This document shows positions 54,901 to 64,000 of a DNA stretch of 64,000 nt, piece after piece; within the stretch, counting starts at the first letter, position 1; each line of letters begins with the position of its first letter. This stretch comes from Maribacter antarcticus DSM 21422 (GTDB taxonomy: Bacteria > Bacteroidota > Bacteroidia > Flavobacteriales > Flavobacteriaceae). The position numbers and the translations under genes were made by a program. The stretch lies in the NCBI RefSeq assembly GCF_000621125.1, contig NZ_JHZC01000019.1, positions 31,784 through 95,783 on the forward strand, read 5' to 3'. The notes beneath the pieces were generated by a model. That model saw only the letters and a program-made list of their open reading frames with translations, was not told the DNA's origin and searched no databases.

Positions 54901-55772
54901 GCGGAAGCTGGACAACAGATAGTGTTACCAATACTTTTGTTGCAGACTTATTGCACAATTACAAGATAAAACTGAATGACCTTCAAGGAAACTTAAGGAG
55001 AGATAAGTTTACTATTTCTGTAGGGGATGAGTTGCCAGCTGGAATCATGAAACTGGCTAAAGTTTATGTTGCTAAAAAGCGCAAGCTTAAAGTAGGTGAT
55101 AAAATGGCGGGTCGTCATGGTAATAAGGGTATTGTATCAAGAATAGTGCGTCAGGAAGATATGCCGTTCCTTGAAGATGGAACGCCTGTAGATATCGTAT
55201 TGAATCCTTTAGGAGTACCATCCCGTATGAATATTGGTCAGATATACGAAACAGTATTGGGCTGGGCTGGACTTAAATTAGGCAAGAAATTTGGAACTCC
55301 AATTTTTGATGGTGCTACACTTGATGAAATTAATGCATATACAGATGAGGCAGGAATTCCAAGATTTGGTCATACCTATCTCTTTGATGGAGGTACAGGT
55401 CAACGTTTTGATCAACCCGCTACAGTTGGTGTCATTTATATGCTGAAGTTAGGGCATATGGTTGATGACAAGATGCATGCACGTTCAATAGGACCTTACT
55501 CTTTAATTACGCAACAACCATTGGGTGGTAAAGCTCAGTTTGGTGGTCAACGTTTTGGAGAGATGGAAGTATGGGCATTGGAAGCCTATGGCGCATCTGC
55601 AACATTACGTGAGATATTAACCGTTAAATCGGATGATGTCATCGGAAGGGCTAAGACCTATGAGTCCATTGTAAAAGGTGAGACCATGCCAGAACCTGGT
55701 TTACCAGAATCTTTCAACGTTTTAATGCACGAACTTAAAGGATTAGGTTTGGATATTAGACTTGAGGAATAA
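51963..55772 (+). CDS. rpoB: RNA polymerase subunit beta
   Basis: The 1269-residue beta subunit. Conserved landmarks: the N-terminal [27 protein letters not shown], the rifampicin-region [84 protein letters not shown] and the C-terminal [19 protein letters not shown]. In the rifampicin pocket the usual residues (Gln, Asp, His, Ser) appear unmutated. Start at ATG 51963, 132 bp after rplL. Confidence 0.98.
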   Translation: MFTNQTERINFASAKKTPAYPDFLDIQIKSFQDFFQLETKSDQRGDEGLYNTFMENFPITDTRNQFVLEFLDYFIDPPRYSIQECIERGLTYSVPLKARLKLYCTDPEHEDFETIVQDVYLGTIPYMTPSGTFVINGAERVVVSQLHRSPGVFFGQSFHANGTKLYSARVIPFKGSWIEFATDINGVMYAYIDRKKKLPVTTLFRAIGFERDKDILEIFDLSEEVKVSKAGLTKVLGRKLAARVLNTWHEDFVDEDTGEVVSIERNEIVLDRDTILSKEHITEIMDADVKTVLLHKENNAQSDYSIIHNTLQKDPTNSEKEAVEHIYRQLRNAEPPDEETARGIIDKLFFSDQRYNLGEVGRYRMNKKLGLDIGMDKQVLTKEDIITIIKYLIELINSKAEIDDIDHLSNRRVRTVGEQLSSQFGVGLARMARTIRERMNVRDNEVFTPIDLINAKTLSSVINSFFGTNQLSQFMDQTNPLAEITHKRRLSALGPGGLSRERAGFEVRDVHYTHYGRLCPIETPEGPNIGLISSLAVFAKVNPMGFLETPYRKVEKSKVDIDNFVYLSAEEEEGMKIAQANIPLKANGQIDSAKVIAREEGDFPVVDPSEINYTDVAPNQIASISASLIPFLEHDDANRALMGSNMMRQAVPLLKPQSPIVGTGLERQVASDSRVLINAEGDGVIEYVDSQKITIKYDRTDAERLISFEEDEKTYFLVKFRKTNQGTSINLKPIVKKGDRVNKGQVLCEGYATEKGELALGRNLTVAFMPWKGYNFEDAIVISEKVVREDIFTSIHVDEYSLEVRDTKLGAEELTHDIPNVSEEATKDLDENGMIRIGAEVKPGDILIGKITPKGESDPTPEEKLLRAIFGDKAGDVKDASLKASPSLRGVVIEKKLFSRSVKDKRKRSEDKEELSKLELEYEVKFQELKDVLVEKLFNLVNGKTSQGVLNDLGEEVLPKGKKYSMKMLNSVDDFAHLVSGSWTTDSVTNTFVADLLHNYKIKLNDLQGNLRRDKFTISVGDELPAGIMKLAKVYVAKKRKLKVGDKMAGRHGNKGIVSRIVRQEDMPFLEDGTPVDIVLNPLGVPSRMNIGQIYETVLGWAGLKLGKKFGTPIFDGATLDEINAYTDEAGIPRFGHTYLFDGGTGQRFDQPATVGVIYMLKLGHMVDDKMHARSIGPYSLITQQPLGGKAQFGGQRFGEMEVWALEAYGASATLREILTVKSDDVIGRAKTYESIVKGETMPEPGLPESFNVLMHELKGLGLDIRLEE

Positions 55773-55830
55773 GTTTATAGTTTTAGAAACTATTTGAAAA
55801 CACATTTAAAATCATTATCAGCACGCTATT

Positions 55831-58800
55831 ATGGCTAGAATAAAAGATAATAACCCAATAAAAAGGTTCAATAAAATTTCCATAGGATTAGCTTCACCAG
55901 AAGCAATTTTGGCAGAATCCAGAGGTGAAGTTTTAAAGCCTGAAACCATCAACTATAGAACGCACAAACCAGAACGTGACGGTCTTTTCTGTGAACGTAT
56001 TTTTGGTCCTGTAAAGGATTACGAATGTGCATGTGGAAAGTATAAGCGTATCCGCTATCGCGGTATTGTTTGTGATCGTTGCGGTGTAGAGGTTACAGAA
56101 AAGAAAGTACGTAGAGATAGGGTAGGACATATCAATTTAGTAGTTCCTGTTGCCCATATCTGGTATTTCCGTTCGCTTCCTAATAAAATAGGATATTTAC
56201 TTGGATTGCCTTCCAAGAAATTGGACATGATTATTTACTATGAACGTTATGTAGTCATTCAGCCAGGCCTCGCTAAAGGTCCAGAAGGGGAAGAAATCAA
56301 TAATATGGATTTCTTGACTGAGGAAGAGTACCTGAATATATTGGAAACTATTCCACCAGAGAATCAGTATTTGGAAGATTCTGACCCTAATAAGTTTATC
56401 GCTAAAATGGGTGCGGAATGTTTGATTGATCTTTTAGCAAGAATCGATTTAAAAGAGTTGTCTTTTAGTCTAAGACACAAGGCAAATACAGAGACTTCAA
56501 AGCAGCGGAAAACCGAGGCTTTAAAACGACTTCAAGTTGTTGAAGCATTGCGGGAGTCGCAGGAAAATAGGGAAAACGAACCGGAATGGATGATTATGAA
56601 AGTTATTCCGGTTATACCACCAGAATTACGTCCATTGGTGCCATTGGATGGTGGTCGTTTCGCAACTTCAGATTTGAATGATTTATACAGAAGAGTAATC
56701 ATACGTAACAACCGTTTAAAGCGGTTGGTAGAGATAAAGGCCCCAGAGGTAATCTTGCGTAACGAGAAGCGTATGCTTCAAGAATCAGTTGATTCACTTT
56801 TTGATAATACAAGAAAAGCTTCTGCTGTTAAGACAGAATCTAATAGACCGTTAAAATCTCTTTCAGATTCATTAAAAGGTAAGCAAGGGCGTTTCCGTCA
56901 GAACTTGTTAGGTAAACGTGTTGATTATTCTGCACGTTCTGTTATCGTTGTAGGTCCAGAATTGAGATTATTCGAATGTGGACTTCCAAAAGATATGGCT
57001 GCCGAATTGTACAAGCCATTCGTTATCCGAAAACTGATAGAAAGGGGTATAGTCAAGACTGTAAAGTCTGCTAAAAAGATAATAGACAAAAAGGAGCCTG
57101 TAGTTTGGGATATCCTTGAAAACGTGTTAAAGGGACATCCTGTACTATTGAACCGTGCACCTACGCTTCACCGTTTAGGTATTCAGGCATTTCAACCGAA
57201 ATTAATAGAAGGGAAAGCGATTCGTTTACACCCGTTGGTATGTACTGCATTTAATGCGGATTTTGATGGTGACCAAATGGCAGTGCATTTACCATTAGGA
57301 CCAGAGGCTATTTTAGAAGCGCAACTATTAATGTTAGCTTCGCACAACATATTGAACCCTGCAAATGGTTCTCCGATAACCGTACCTTCTCAGGATATGG
57401 TCTTGGGTCTGTATTATATGACTAAAGAAAGAAAATCGACTCCTGAAGTACCAATTAAAGGTGAAGGGATGACATTTTACTCTTATGAAGAGGTTGAAAT
57501 TGCTTTTAATGAAGGCATGGTTAACCTGAATGCAGGTATAAAGGTAAGAGCAAAAGATTTCAATGAAGAGGGTGAATTGGTTAACCAGATTATACCAACA
57601 ACCGTAGGTAGAGTTCTGTTTAATATGGAGGTGCCAGAAGCAGCTGGGTATATTAATGATGTACTTAACAAAAAGTCGTTAAGAGATATTATTGGAGGTA
57701 TATTGGCTGTTACCGATGTTCCAACAACAGCAGATTTCTTGGATAAAATTAAAACTATGGGTTATGATTTCGCTTTTAAAGGCGGTCTTTCCTTTAGTTT
57801 GGGTGATATTATTATTCCTAAAGAGAAACCTGAAATGATTGCGGACGCCAACCAACAGGTTGACGGTATTATGGCTAACTATAATATGGGTCTGATTACG
57901 AATAACGAACGCTACAACCAGGTTATTGATGTTTGGACTTCAACTAACGCTATGCTAACCGAGTTGGCTATGAAGCGTATCAGTGAAGATCAACAAGGTT
58001 TTAACTCGGTGTATATGATGCTTGATTCTGGTGCAAGGGGCTCAAAGGAGCAGATTCGTCAGTTAACAGGTATGCGTGGACTAATGGCAAAACCTAAGAA
58101 ATCGACTGCTGGTGGTGGTGAGATAATTGAGAATCCTATTCTTTCTAACTTTAAGGAAGGTCTTTCAATTTTGGAATACTTCATCTCTACACACGGTGCG
58201 CGTAAGGGTCTTGCGGATACAGCATTAAAAACTGCAGATGCAGGATATTTAACGAGAAGATTGGTAGATGTTTCACAAGATGTTATTATCAATATAGAGG
58301 ATTGTGAGACTCTAAGAGGTGTAGAGGTTGCAGCACTTAAGAAGAATGAAGAGGTTGTTGAGACACTTGGCGAAAGAATTCTTGGCCGTGTTTCTTTACA
58401 TGATGTATACGATCCTTTAACTCAAGAAATTCTGTTAACTGCGGATCAAGAGATAATGGAGTCAGACGTTAAAAAAGTGGAGGCTTCTCCAGTCGAAAGA
58501 ATTGAAGTGCGCTCGGCATTAACATGTGAAGCTGAAAAAGGAATTTGTGCCAAATGTTATGGTAGGAATCTTTCTACTAACAAAATGGTTCAAAGAGGTG
58601 AGGCTGTTGGTGTAGTTGCTGCGCAATCTATTGGAGAACCCGGAACACAGTTAACGCTGCGTACGTTCCACGTTGGTGGTATTGCTGGTAACATTTCTGA
58701 GGACAATAAACTAGAAGTTAAATTTGCTGGTATTGCAGAAATTGAGGATATGAGAACGGTAACAAGTGAGGACTCCGAAGGGAAACTCGCTAAAATCGTA

Positions 58801-60129
58801 ATATCAAGAACCTCGGAAATAAAAGTAGTAGATGCTAAAACAGGAATTACTCTAAGCACAAATAATATTCCTTACGGATCGCAACTGTTTATTAAAACCG
58901 GTGCTAAAGTGGCTAAAGGGGATGTAATTTGTTCATGGGATCCATACAATGGTGTTATTGTTTCTGAATTTCCTGGTAAAATTGCCTACGAAAATATTGA
59001 CCAAGGTGTTACATATCAAGTAGAGATTGATGAGCAAACTGGATTCCAAGAAAAAGTAATTTCAGAATCAAGGAATAAGAAGTTGATACCTACGTTACTT
59101 ATCCAAGATGCTAAAGGAGAAACCCTACGCTCGTATAACTTACCGGTAGGTTCGCATCTTATGGTCGATGACGGCGATAAGATTAAAGAAGGTAAGATAT
59201 TGGTTAAGATTCCACGTAAATCTGCAAAAGCAGGGGATATTACCGGTGGTCTTCCAAGGGTAACTGAATTATTCGAAGCGCGTAATCCATCAAACCCAGC
59301 GGTAGTTTCTGAAATTGACGGTGTTGTGTCTTTTGGTAAAATCAAAAGAGGTAACCGCGAAATCATTATCGAATCCAAGTTGGGCGAGGTGAAGAAATAC
59401 TTAGTGAAGCTCTCAAATCAAATTCTTGTACAAGAAAATGATTATGTAAGAGCAGGTATGTCTTTATCCGATGGTTCAACAACACCAGAAGATATTCTTA
59501 AGATTAAAGGGCCATCAGCTGTACAACAGTACTTAGTGAACGAAGTTCAAGAAGTGTATCGTTTACAAGGTGTAAAAATAAATGACAAGCATTTTGAGGT
59601 TGTTGTTAGGCAAATGATGCGTAAAGTAAGAATTGTTGATCCGGGAGACACTATTTTCTTGGAAAACCAATTAATTCATAAAGCTGATTTTATTAAAGAG
59701 AATGATGAAATTTTCGGTAAGAAAGTAGTCATGGAAGCTGGTGAATCACAAAACTTGAAGCCTGGTCAAATTTTAACTCCACGTGAACTTAGAGATGAAA
59801 ATTCTTTATTGAAACGGAATGATAAGACCGTGGTTGAGGCTAGAGATGCCGTTGCGGCGACAGCTACTCCTATACTGCAAGGTATTACACGTGCATCGCT
59901 TCAAACAAAATCGTTTATATCTGCTGCTTCTTTCCAAGAAACAACAAAAGTATTGAACGAGGCTGCTGTAAGTGGTAAGGTAGATACTTTAGAAGGACTG
60001 AAAGAAAATGTGATTGTAGGACATAGAATTCCGGCAGGTACTGGAATGAGAGATTACGAGAGCATAATCGTAGGTTCCAAAGAAGAATATGATGAAATTA
60101 TGGCTAGAAAAGAAGCCTTAAAGTTTTAA
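55831..60129 (+). CDS. rpoC: RNA polymerase subunit beta'
   Basis: The 1432-residue beta' subunit. First zinc site [20 protein letters not shown], the active-site triad of Asp residues in [15 protein letters not shown], bridge helix region, second zinc site [16 protein letters not shown], and trigger-loop neighbourhood [16 protein letters not shown]. Starts 58 bp after rpoB. No insertion or lesion seen; a terminator follows. Confidence 0.98.
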   Translation: MARIKDNNPIKRFNKISIGLASPEAILAESRGEVLKPETINYRTHKPERDGLFCERIFGPVKDYECACGKYKRIRYRGIVCDRCGVEVTEKKVRRDRVGHINLVVPVAHIWYFRSLPNKIGYLLGLPSKKLDMIIYYERYVVIQPGLAKGPEGEEINNMDFLTEEEYLNILETIPPENQYLEDSDPNKFIAKMGAECLIDLLARIDLKELSFSLRHKANTETSKQRKTEALKRLQVVEALRESQENRENEPEWMIMKVIPVIPPELRPLVPLDGGRFATSDLNDLYRRVIIRNNRLKRLVEIKAPEVILRNEKRMLQESVDSLFDNTRKASAVKTESNRPLKSLSDSLKGKQGRFRQNLLGKRVDYSARSVIVVGPELRLFECGLPKDMAAELYKPFVIRKLIERGIVKTVKSAKKIIDKKEPVVWDILENVLKGHPVLLNRAPTLHRLGIQAFQPKLIEGKAIRLHPLVCTAFNADFDGDQMAVHLPLGPEAILEAQLLMLASHNILNPANGSPITVPSQDMVLGLYYMTKERKSTPEVPIKGEGMTFYSYEEVEIAFNEGMVNLNAGIKVRAKDFNEEGELVNQIIPTTVGRVLFNMEVPEAAGYINDVLNKKSLRDIIGGILAVTDVPTTADFLDKIKTMGYDFAFKGGLSFSLGDIIIPKEKPEMIADANQQVDGIMANYNMGLITNNERYNQVIDVWTSTNAMLTELAMKRISEDQQGFNSVYMMLDSGARGSKEQIRQLTGMRGLMAKPKKSTAGGGEIIENPILSNFKEGLSILEYFISTHGARKGLADTALKTADAGYLTRRLVDVSQDVIINIEDCETLRGVEVAALKKNEEVVETLGERILGRVSLHDVYDPLTQEILLTADQEIMESDVKKVEASPVERIEVRSALTCEAEKGICAKCYGRNLSTNKMVQRGEAVGVVAAQSIGEPGTQLTLRTFHVGGIAGNISEDNKLEVKFAGIAEIEDMRTVTSEDSEGKLAKIVISRTSEIKVVDAKTGITLSTNNIPYGSQLFIKTGAKVAKGDVICSWDPYNGVIVSEFPGKIAYENIDQGVTYQVEIDEQTGFQEKVISESRNKKLIPTLLIQDAKGETLRSYNLPVGSHLMVDDGDKIKEGKILVKIPRKSAKAGDITGGLPRVTELFEARNPSNPAVVSEIDGVVSFGKIKRGNREIIIESKLGEVKKYLVKLSNQILVQENDYVRAGMSLSDGSTTPEDILKIKGPSAVQQYLVNEVQEVYRLQGVKINDKHFEVVVRQMMRKVRIVDPGDTIFLENQLIHKADFIKENDEIFGKKVVMEAGESQNLKPGQILTPRELRDENSLLKRNDKTVVEARDAVAATATPILQGITRASLQTKSFISAASFQETTKVLNEAAVSGKVDTLEGLKENVIVGHRIPAGTGMRDYESIIVGSKEEYDEIMARKEALKF

Positions 60130-60138
60130 ATAGTGAAG

Positions 60139-60167
60139 CCCTCAATTTCTAATTGGGGGTTTTTTTT
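60139..60167 (+). terminator. Terminator after rpoC
   Basis: CCCTCAATT (60139-60147), three-base loop, AATTGGGGG (60151-60159) and a T8 run. It ends the secE-to-rpoC operon. Confidence 0.85.
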
Positions 60168-60189
60168 ATGATTATCTAATATTTTCGAC

Positions 60190-60504
60190 ATGAGTGACCA
60201 AAAAAAATCAAATCAAAAGCAAATTAATATAGAGCTTGACGAAAAGACGGCAGAAGGTATTTATTCTAATTTGGCAATTATCAATCATTCTGTATCTGAA
60301 TTTGTAGTTGATTTTATAAGTATGATGCCAGGGGCTCCTAAGGCTAAAGTGAAAAGCAGAATAGTACTTACACCGCAACATGCAAAGAAATTTCTTAAAG
60401 CTTTAAATGATAATGTACAACGTTTTGAAAAAGCACATGGTACGATTAAAGATTATGAACAAACTCCAGTTCCCATAAATTTTGGACCAATAGGAGAAGC
60501 ATAA
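60190..60504 (+). CDS. DUF3467 protein
   Basis: A 104-residue protein of the DUF3467 family, known in bacteria and archaea but without a proven function. Family elements are INIELDEKTAEGIYSNLAII, HSVSEFVVDFISMMPG and SRIVLTPQHAKKFLKALNDN. It is often found after rpoC in this phylum, as here. Own small transcription unit between two terminators, unless polymerase reads through. Confidence 0.88.
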   Translation: MSDQKKSNQKQINIELDEKTAEGIYSNLAIINHSVSEFVVDFISMMPGAPKAKVKSRIVLTPQHAKKFLKALNDNVQRFEKAHGTIKDYEQTPVPINFGPIGEA

Positions 60505-60539
60505 AAAAATCCCGACTAATAACTAGTCGGGATTTTTTT
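60503..60539. terminator. Bidirectional terminator between DUF3467 and prfC
   Basis: AAAAAAATCCCGACT (60503-60517) with AGTCGGGATTTTTTT (60525-60539), 7-base loop; A/T runs on both sides serve both convergent genes. Confidence 0.9.
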
Positions 60540-62128
60540 TATTCAAATTCCGATACAAAGTGTAATTTAACTAACGGATATTTGGCTTGGGTCATCTGTA
60601 GCGAGAATTGAGAATCGGCCAAGAATACCAATTGGCCCCTCTTGTCTTTAGCTAAAAACTTTTGCTTTACTCTAATAAAGTCGTTGAATTCATTACTTTT
60701 TCTATTTTCTATTCCAACCCAACAAGCTTTGTATACCGGAAAATTTTCATAACTACATTTTGCACCATATTCATGTTCTAAGCGATACTGTATAACTTCA
60801 AACTGCAGTGCGCCTACGGTGCCTATAATCTTACGCCCGTTCAGTTCAAGTGTAAAAAGTTGGGCAACACCTTCGTCCATCAATTGGTCTATTCCTTTAT
60901 ACAACTGCTTTGACTTCATAGGGTCAGCATTATTTATGTATCTAAAATGCTCTGGTGAGAAGCTTGGAATCCCTTTGTAGTGTAAGGATTCGCCTTCGGT
61001 TAGTGTGTCGCCTATTTTGAAGTTGCCCGTATCGTGTAATCCAACGATATCACCTGGATACGAAATATCTACGATTTCTTTCTTTTCAGCAAAAAATGCA
61101 TTGGGACTTGAGAATTTTAACTTTTTATCCTGTCGTACATGCAGGTAAGGTTTGTTTCGTTCAAAAGTTCCAGATACAATTTTAACGAACGCCAAACGAT
61201 CTCGATGTTTTGGGTCCATATTCGCATGAATTTTAAAAACGAATCCTGTGAGTTCTTTTTCGTTTGCTTGAACTAACCGTTCCTCCGCCATTTTTGGTCT
61301 GGGTGGTGGAGCTATTTGAATAAAACAATCCAGTAATTCCCGTACGCCAAAATTATTCAGCGCAGAGCCAAAGAAAACTGGCTGTTGCTCACCTTTTAAA
61401 TACAATTGCTTATCGAATGCTGGATATACTCCCCATACTAATTCTAAATTCTCACGTAATTCCTTCGCTGCCTTGGCACCTATTATTTGTTCTAGTTCAG
61501 GGTTTTCTAGGTCGTCAAATGCTATGGTGTCTTCTATGTTTTTTTTGTTATCCCCACTAAAGAGATTGATGTTTTTTTCATAAATATTGTAAATGCCTTT
61601 GAAGTCGTAACCCATGCCTATAGGAAAGCTTAATGGCGTAACCGACAGCCCTAATTTTTGTTCTAGCTCATCTAACAGGTCAAAAGCATCTTGTCCTTCC
61701 CTGTCCAGTTTGTTAATGAACACTAACATAGGTATGTTTCGCATTCTGCAAACTTCAACTAGTTTTACGGTCTGTTCCTCAACACCTTTGGCTACATCGA
61801 TTACGACAATCACGCTATCCACTGCTGTTAACGTCCTAAAGGTATCCTCGGCAAAATCTTTATGCCCTGGGGTATCTAAGATATTTATTTTCTTATCCTT
61901 ATATATAAAAGCTAGAACAGAGGTTGCAACGGATATTCCCCTTTGCCTTTCAATTTCCATGAAATCACTTGTTGCGGTTTTTTTTATTTTATTATTCTTC
62001 ACCGCTCCTGCTTCTTGAATTGCTCCCCCAAAAAGTAGTAATTTTTCTGTTAATGTGGTTTTGCCGGCATCAGGGTGGGATATAATTCCAAAAGTTCGTC
62101 TTCTTTCTATTTCTTCCTTAAAGCTCAT
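60539..62128 (-). CDS. prfC: Peptide chain release factor 3
   Basis: RF3 is a GTPase that recycles RF1/RF2 after termination. G motifs: HPDAGKTTLTEKLLL, RQRGISVATSV, DTPGHKDFAEDTFRTL and FINKLDREGQD. Later domains follow the EF-G-like plan, with GALQFEVIQYRLEHEYG near the C-terminus. At 529 residues it is standard. A TATTTTTG box (62153-62146, minus) lies 17 bp before its ATG. Confidence 0.96.
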   Translation of the reverse strand: MSFKEEIERRRTFGIISHPDAGKTTLTEKLLLFGGAIQEAGAVKNNKIKKTATSDFMEIERQRGISVATSVLAFIYKDKKINILDTPGHKDFAEDTFRTLTAVDSVIVVIDVAKGVEEQTVKLVEVCRMRNIPMLVFINKLDREGQDAFDLLDELEQKLGLSVTPLSFPIGMGYDFKGIYNIYEKNINLFSGDNKKNIEDTIAFDDLENPELEQIIGAKAAKELRENLELVWGVYPAFDKQLYLKGEQQPVFFGSALNNFGVRELLDCFIQIAPPPRPKMAEERLVQANEKELTGFVFKIHANMDPKHRDRLAFVKIVSGTFERNKPYLHVRQDKKLKFSSPNAFFAEKKEIVDISYPGDIVGLHDTGNFKIGDTLTEGESLHYKGIPSFSPEHFRYINNADPMKSKQLYKGIDQLMDEGVAQLFTLELNGRKIIGTVGALQFEVIQYRLEHEYGAKCSYENFPVYKACWVGIENRKSNEFNDFIRVKQKFLAKDKRGQLVFLADSQFSLQMTQAKYPLVKLHFVSEFE

Positions 62129-62441
62129 TTTATGAAATTTGAGTTCAAAAATACATGAATTTGAGGGTTTTACCCAGTGTTAATTTAGTGAAGATTTCTT
62201 CTATACTTAGCCAGCCAAATGTGACAAAAATTATAATATTATGTCTTAAGAACAAATATAATAGCTAGCTTCATTTTTTTGTACTCTGTATTTCATGGAG
62301 ATTTATTAACAAGTTATCCGAGATGCAAAGAAGCTAGTCATATTACCAGTATCTTGCGTTTCATTTCAACAAAGGAAGTCCCACATCCTGCCAAAAAAAA
62401 TCCTATACGTCATGGTGATAAGTTTTAATTAAACTGTCGTT
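62129..62441. other. Intergenic region between prfC and the surface protein gene
   Basis: 313 AT-rich bases. Contains the prfC -7 box at 62146-62153 (minus strand). I find no convincing promoter for the downstream gene, no tRNA and no hairpin of note. Confidence 0.4.
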
Positions 62442-64000
62442 ATGCAAAGAAAATTTTTTTCAATTTATCTTCTAGCTAGTTGCTGTATTAGAATTTCAGC
62501 AGCTTGTATTACCATATTTTTATTATTTGGTATACATCCCATTTATGCAAATGTGGTATTGGAAGCATCATTAACTATGGATACGGATGGGGATGGTGTT
62601 CCAGATAATCATGACATTGATGATGATGGAGATGGTATTCTAGATACGATTGAAGGGTTTAATACCGATAGTGACGGTGATGGTATTTTTGATAATCTTG
62701 ATCTTGATTCCGACAATGATGGTATTTCTGATAATATTGAGGCTCAACCGGCGGCTACTTTTGTAGCTCCTTCAAATCAAGATGGAAACGGAAATGGATT
62801 GGATGACAGTTATGAAGGCGCTAACGGTCTAAACCCAATTGATTCTGACGGCGATGAAGTGCCTGATTATATCGACTTGGACTCGGATGGAGACGGTCTT
62901 TTAGACAGTTCTGAATCTAGCATATTGAGTACAGATTTTGACTGTGAAACAATACCCAATTTAAACTTCAGTAATGAACCTACCTTAGAATCGGGTAATG
63001 CATTTGAACAAGGTTCGGTATATAGGTTTGCCGGTATTGCAGATGGTTTAGATGCTTTAGTTACTATTGACGAGGTTGTGAATGGTGAAATCAGTACACT
63101 TGACCAAAATTCAGTAGACCCTGAGTTTTTTAAACCTGAGATTTTCTTTACAACCACTAGCGAGAATAGAAATCCATATGTGGATTTAAGGATAACACTC
63201 GTAAGCGCTGGCACTAATAGTGCTATAGTTTTAAGTGAATTAATTGCTAATTTTTTGGATGTCGATGGTAATGTACGCTTTCAAGAGTTTAATAGATTTG
63301 ATACCCCTGCTAGTTATACCTTTGACGAACCTAAGGATATAACTGTTGAAAATACAGGAGGAGGTTTATTAATCAATGGTGGAACAATGGAATATACTGG
63401 AATTTCTAATGTGAACCAGCAGGTAAATGTTGCCGTGGAATTTGTCAATACCTCAACATTTATCTTCAGATTTGGTATAAAAGCTTCAGGTACTGATAAT
63501 TTCACTACAAATGTTCCTAGGCAGTCTGGCATCCAGTTTTCTTGTTTAAACAATTACACTAATCCGCAAACCATAACCTTCAATACGGATATCGATTCTG
63601 ATGGGGATGGGTATCCGAATAGAGTGGATATTGACAGTGATAACGATGGTATACCTGATAATGTGGAAGGCCAGACGACTGATGGTTATATTGCACCGAG
63701 TAAGAACGACAGTGATAACGACGGATTGGACGATGCTTACGAAGGCACGGACAACGACGGTATTTTATCGGTAAACACGGACGGCACGGACGAGCCGGAT
63801 TATATTGATAGCGATAGTGATAACGATACGGTTCTTGATAACAACGAGGGCAACGACTTCAACTTTGATGGCGTTCCTGACCAGACTTTTACTGGGTTGG
63901 ATACGGATGGCGATGGACTTGACGACGGCTACGAGGGTAGTGATGTGAACGACGGATTCGATGTGAATGACGAAATAGATGACCCTGCCAACGACCTTCC
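62442..64000 (+). CDS. Secreted protein with thrombospondin type 3-like calcium repeats (partial, 3' end outside)
   Basis: ATG 62442 opens a frame that has no stop up to the window end (519 codons). Residues 1-37 hold a hydrophobic, Cys-containing segment that can act as a signal sequence. Then come repeated DxDxDG motifs ([40 protein letters not shown]), a beta-rich 180-residue domain with few such motifs (about residues 160-370), and more repeats ([20 protein letters not shown] onward). Such repeats bind calcium and are typical of flavobacterial surface adhesins, often exported by the type IX system; the sorting domain would lie beyond the window. Confidence 0.85.
   Translation, partial: MQRKFFSIYLLASCCIRISAACITIFLLFGIHPIYANVVLEASLTMDTDGDGVPDNHDIDDDGDGILDTIEGFNTDSDGDGIFDNLDLDSDNDGISDNIEAQPAATFVAPSNQDGNGNGLDDSYEGANGLNPIDSDGDEVPDYIDLDSDGDGLLDSSESSILSTDFDCETIPNLNFSNEPTLESGNAFEQGSVYRFAGIADGLDALVTIDEVVNGEISTLDQNSVDPEFFKPEIFFTTTSENRNPYVDLRITLVSAGTNSAIVLSELIANFLDVDGNVRFQEFNRFDTPASYTFDEPKDITVENTGGGLLINGGTMEYTGISNVNQQVNVAVEFVNTSTFIFRFGIKASGTDNFTTNVPRQSGIQFSCLNNYTNPQTITFNTDIDSDGDGYPNRVDIDSDNDGIPDNVEGQTTDGYIAPSKNDSDNDGLDDAYEGTDNDGILSVNTDGTDEPDYIDSDSDNDTVLDNNEGNDFNFDGVPDQTFTGLDTDGDGLDDGYEGSDVNDGFDVNDEIDDPANDL

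Overview
The window is a piece of a Flavobacteriaceae chromosome (phylum Bacteroidota), probably from a marine, Maribacter/Zobellia-like relative. The evidence is the AT-rich sequence, TTTG-N17..19-TAnnTTTG promoters, near absence of Shine-Dalgarno sequences except before rpsU, and typical families of this group (DUF2851, DUF3467, SprB-like and thrombospondin type 3 modules, a Thx-like ribosomal protein). No phage, IS element, CRISPR array or secondary-metabolite cluster was seen. Genus cannot be fixed from the sequence alone.

Layout. 1-3124: end of a membrane protein, a secreted protein, then two broken genes (sterol-desaturase-like and creatininase-like). 3132-8000 (minus): a cell-envelope operon rsfS-ftsH-LUD-cdsA-psd-ACBP. 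8103-10470: birA, then pyrE/SRPBCC divergent from a Nudix hydrolase with only 7 bp between start codons. 10480-12235: a heavily decayed M14 peptidase gene. 12298-14540: a PAS histidine kinase with a single-domain response regulator. 14998-20447: coaD, ddl, a PASTA protein, an RluD-type synthase, yaaA, a lipoprotein, a 42-residue Thx-like protein and a glycosylase-like protein. 20494-24407: sulfatase, gene remnants and an exonuclease-fold lipoprotein. 24408-28560: PEP carboxylase and an M20 peptidase.

28618-35744 (minus) is a complete trpEGDCFBA operon, followed by a frameshifted small membrane gene overlapping trpA. Upstream of trpE lies what I read as a full transcription attenuator: a Bacteroidota promoter, a 17-residue leader peptide with three consecutive Trp codons, and an intrinsic terminator. 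This is the best find of the window. 35832-37537: marR-nitroreductase-yceI unit. 37900-45041: rhodanese, DUF2851, PspC-like protein, a potassium-channel pseudogene broken by a 13-bp tandem duplication among other lesions, an AGCS symporter with an unusual extracytoplasmic front end, an HhH protein and an acyl-CoA dehydrogenase.

45080-60167 is the translation/transcription core: rpsU with a strong Shine-Dalgarno, xerC, hpf, tRNA-Thr/Tyr/Gly/Thr, tuf, tRNA-Trp, secE, nusG, rplKAJL, rpoBC. Then DUF3467, prfC (minus), and the start of a secreted calcium-binding-repeat protein that runs off the window end.

A second theme is gene decay. At least five accessory genes carry multiple nonsense and frameshift lesions while every housekeeping gene is intact.
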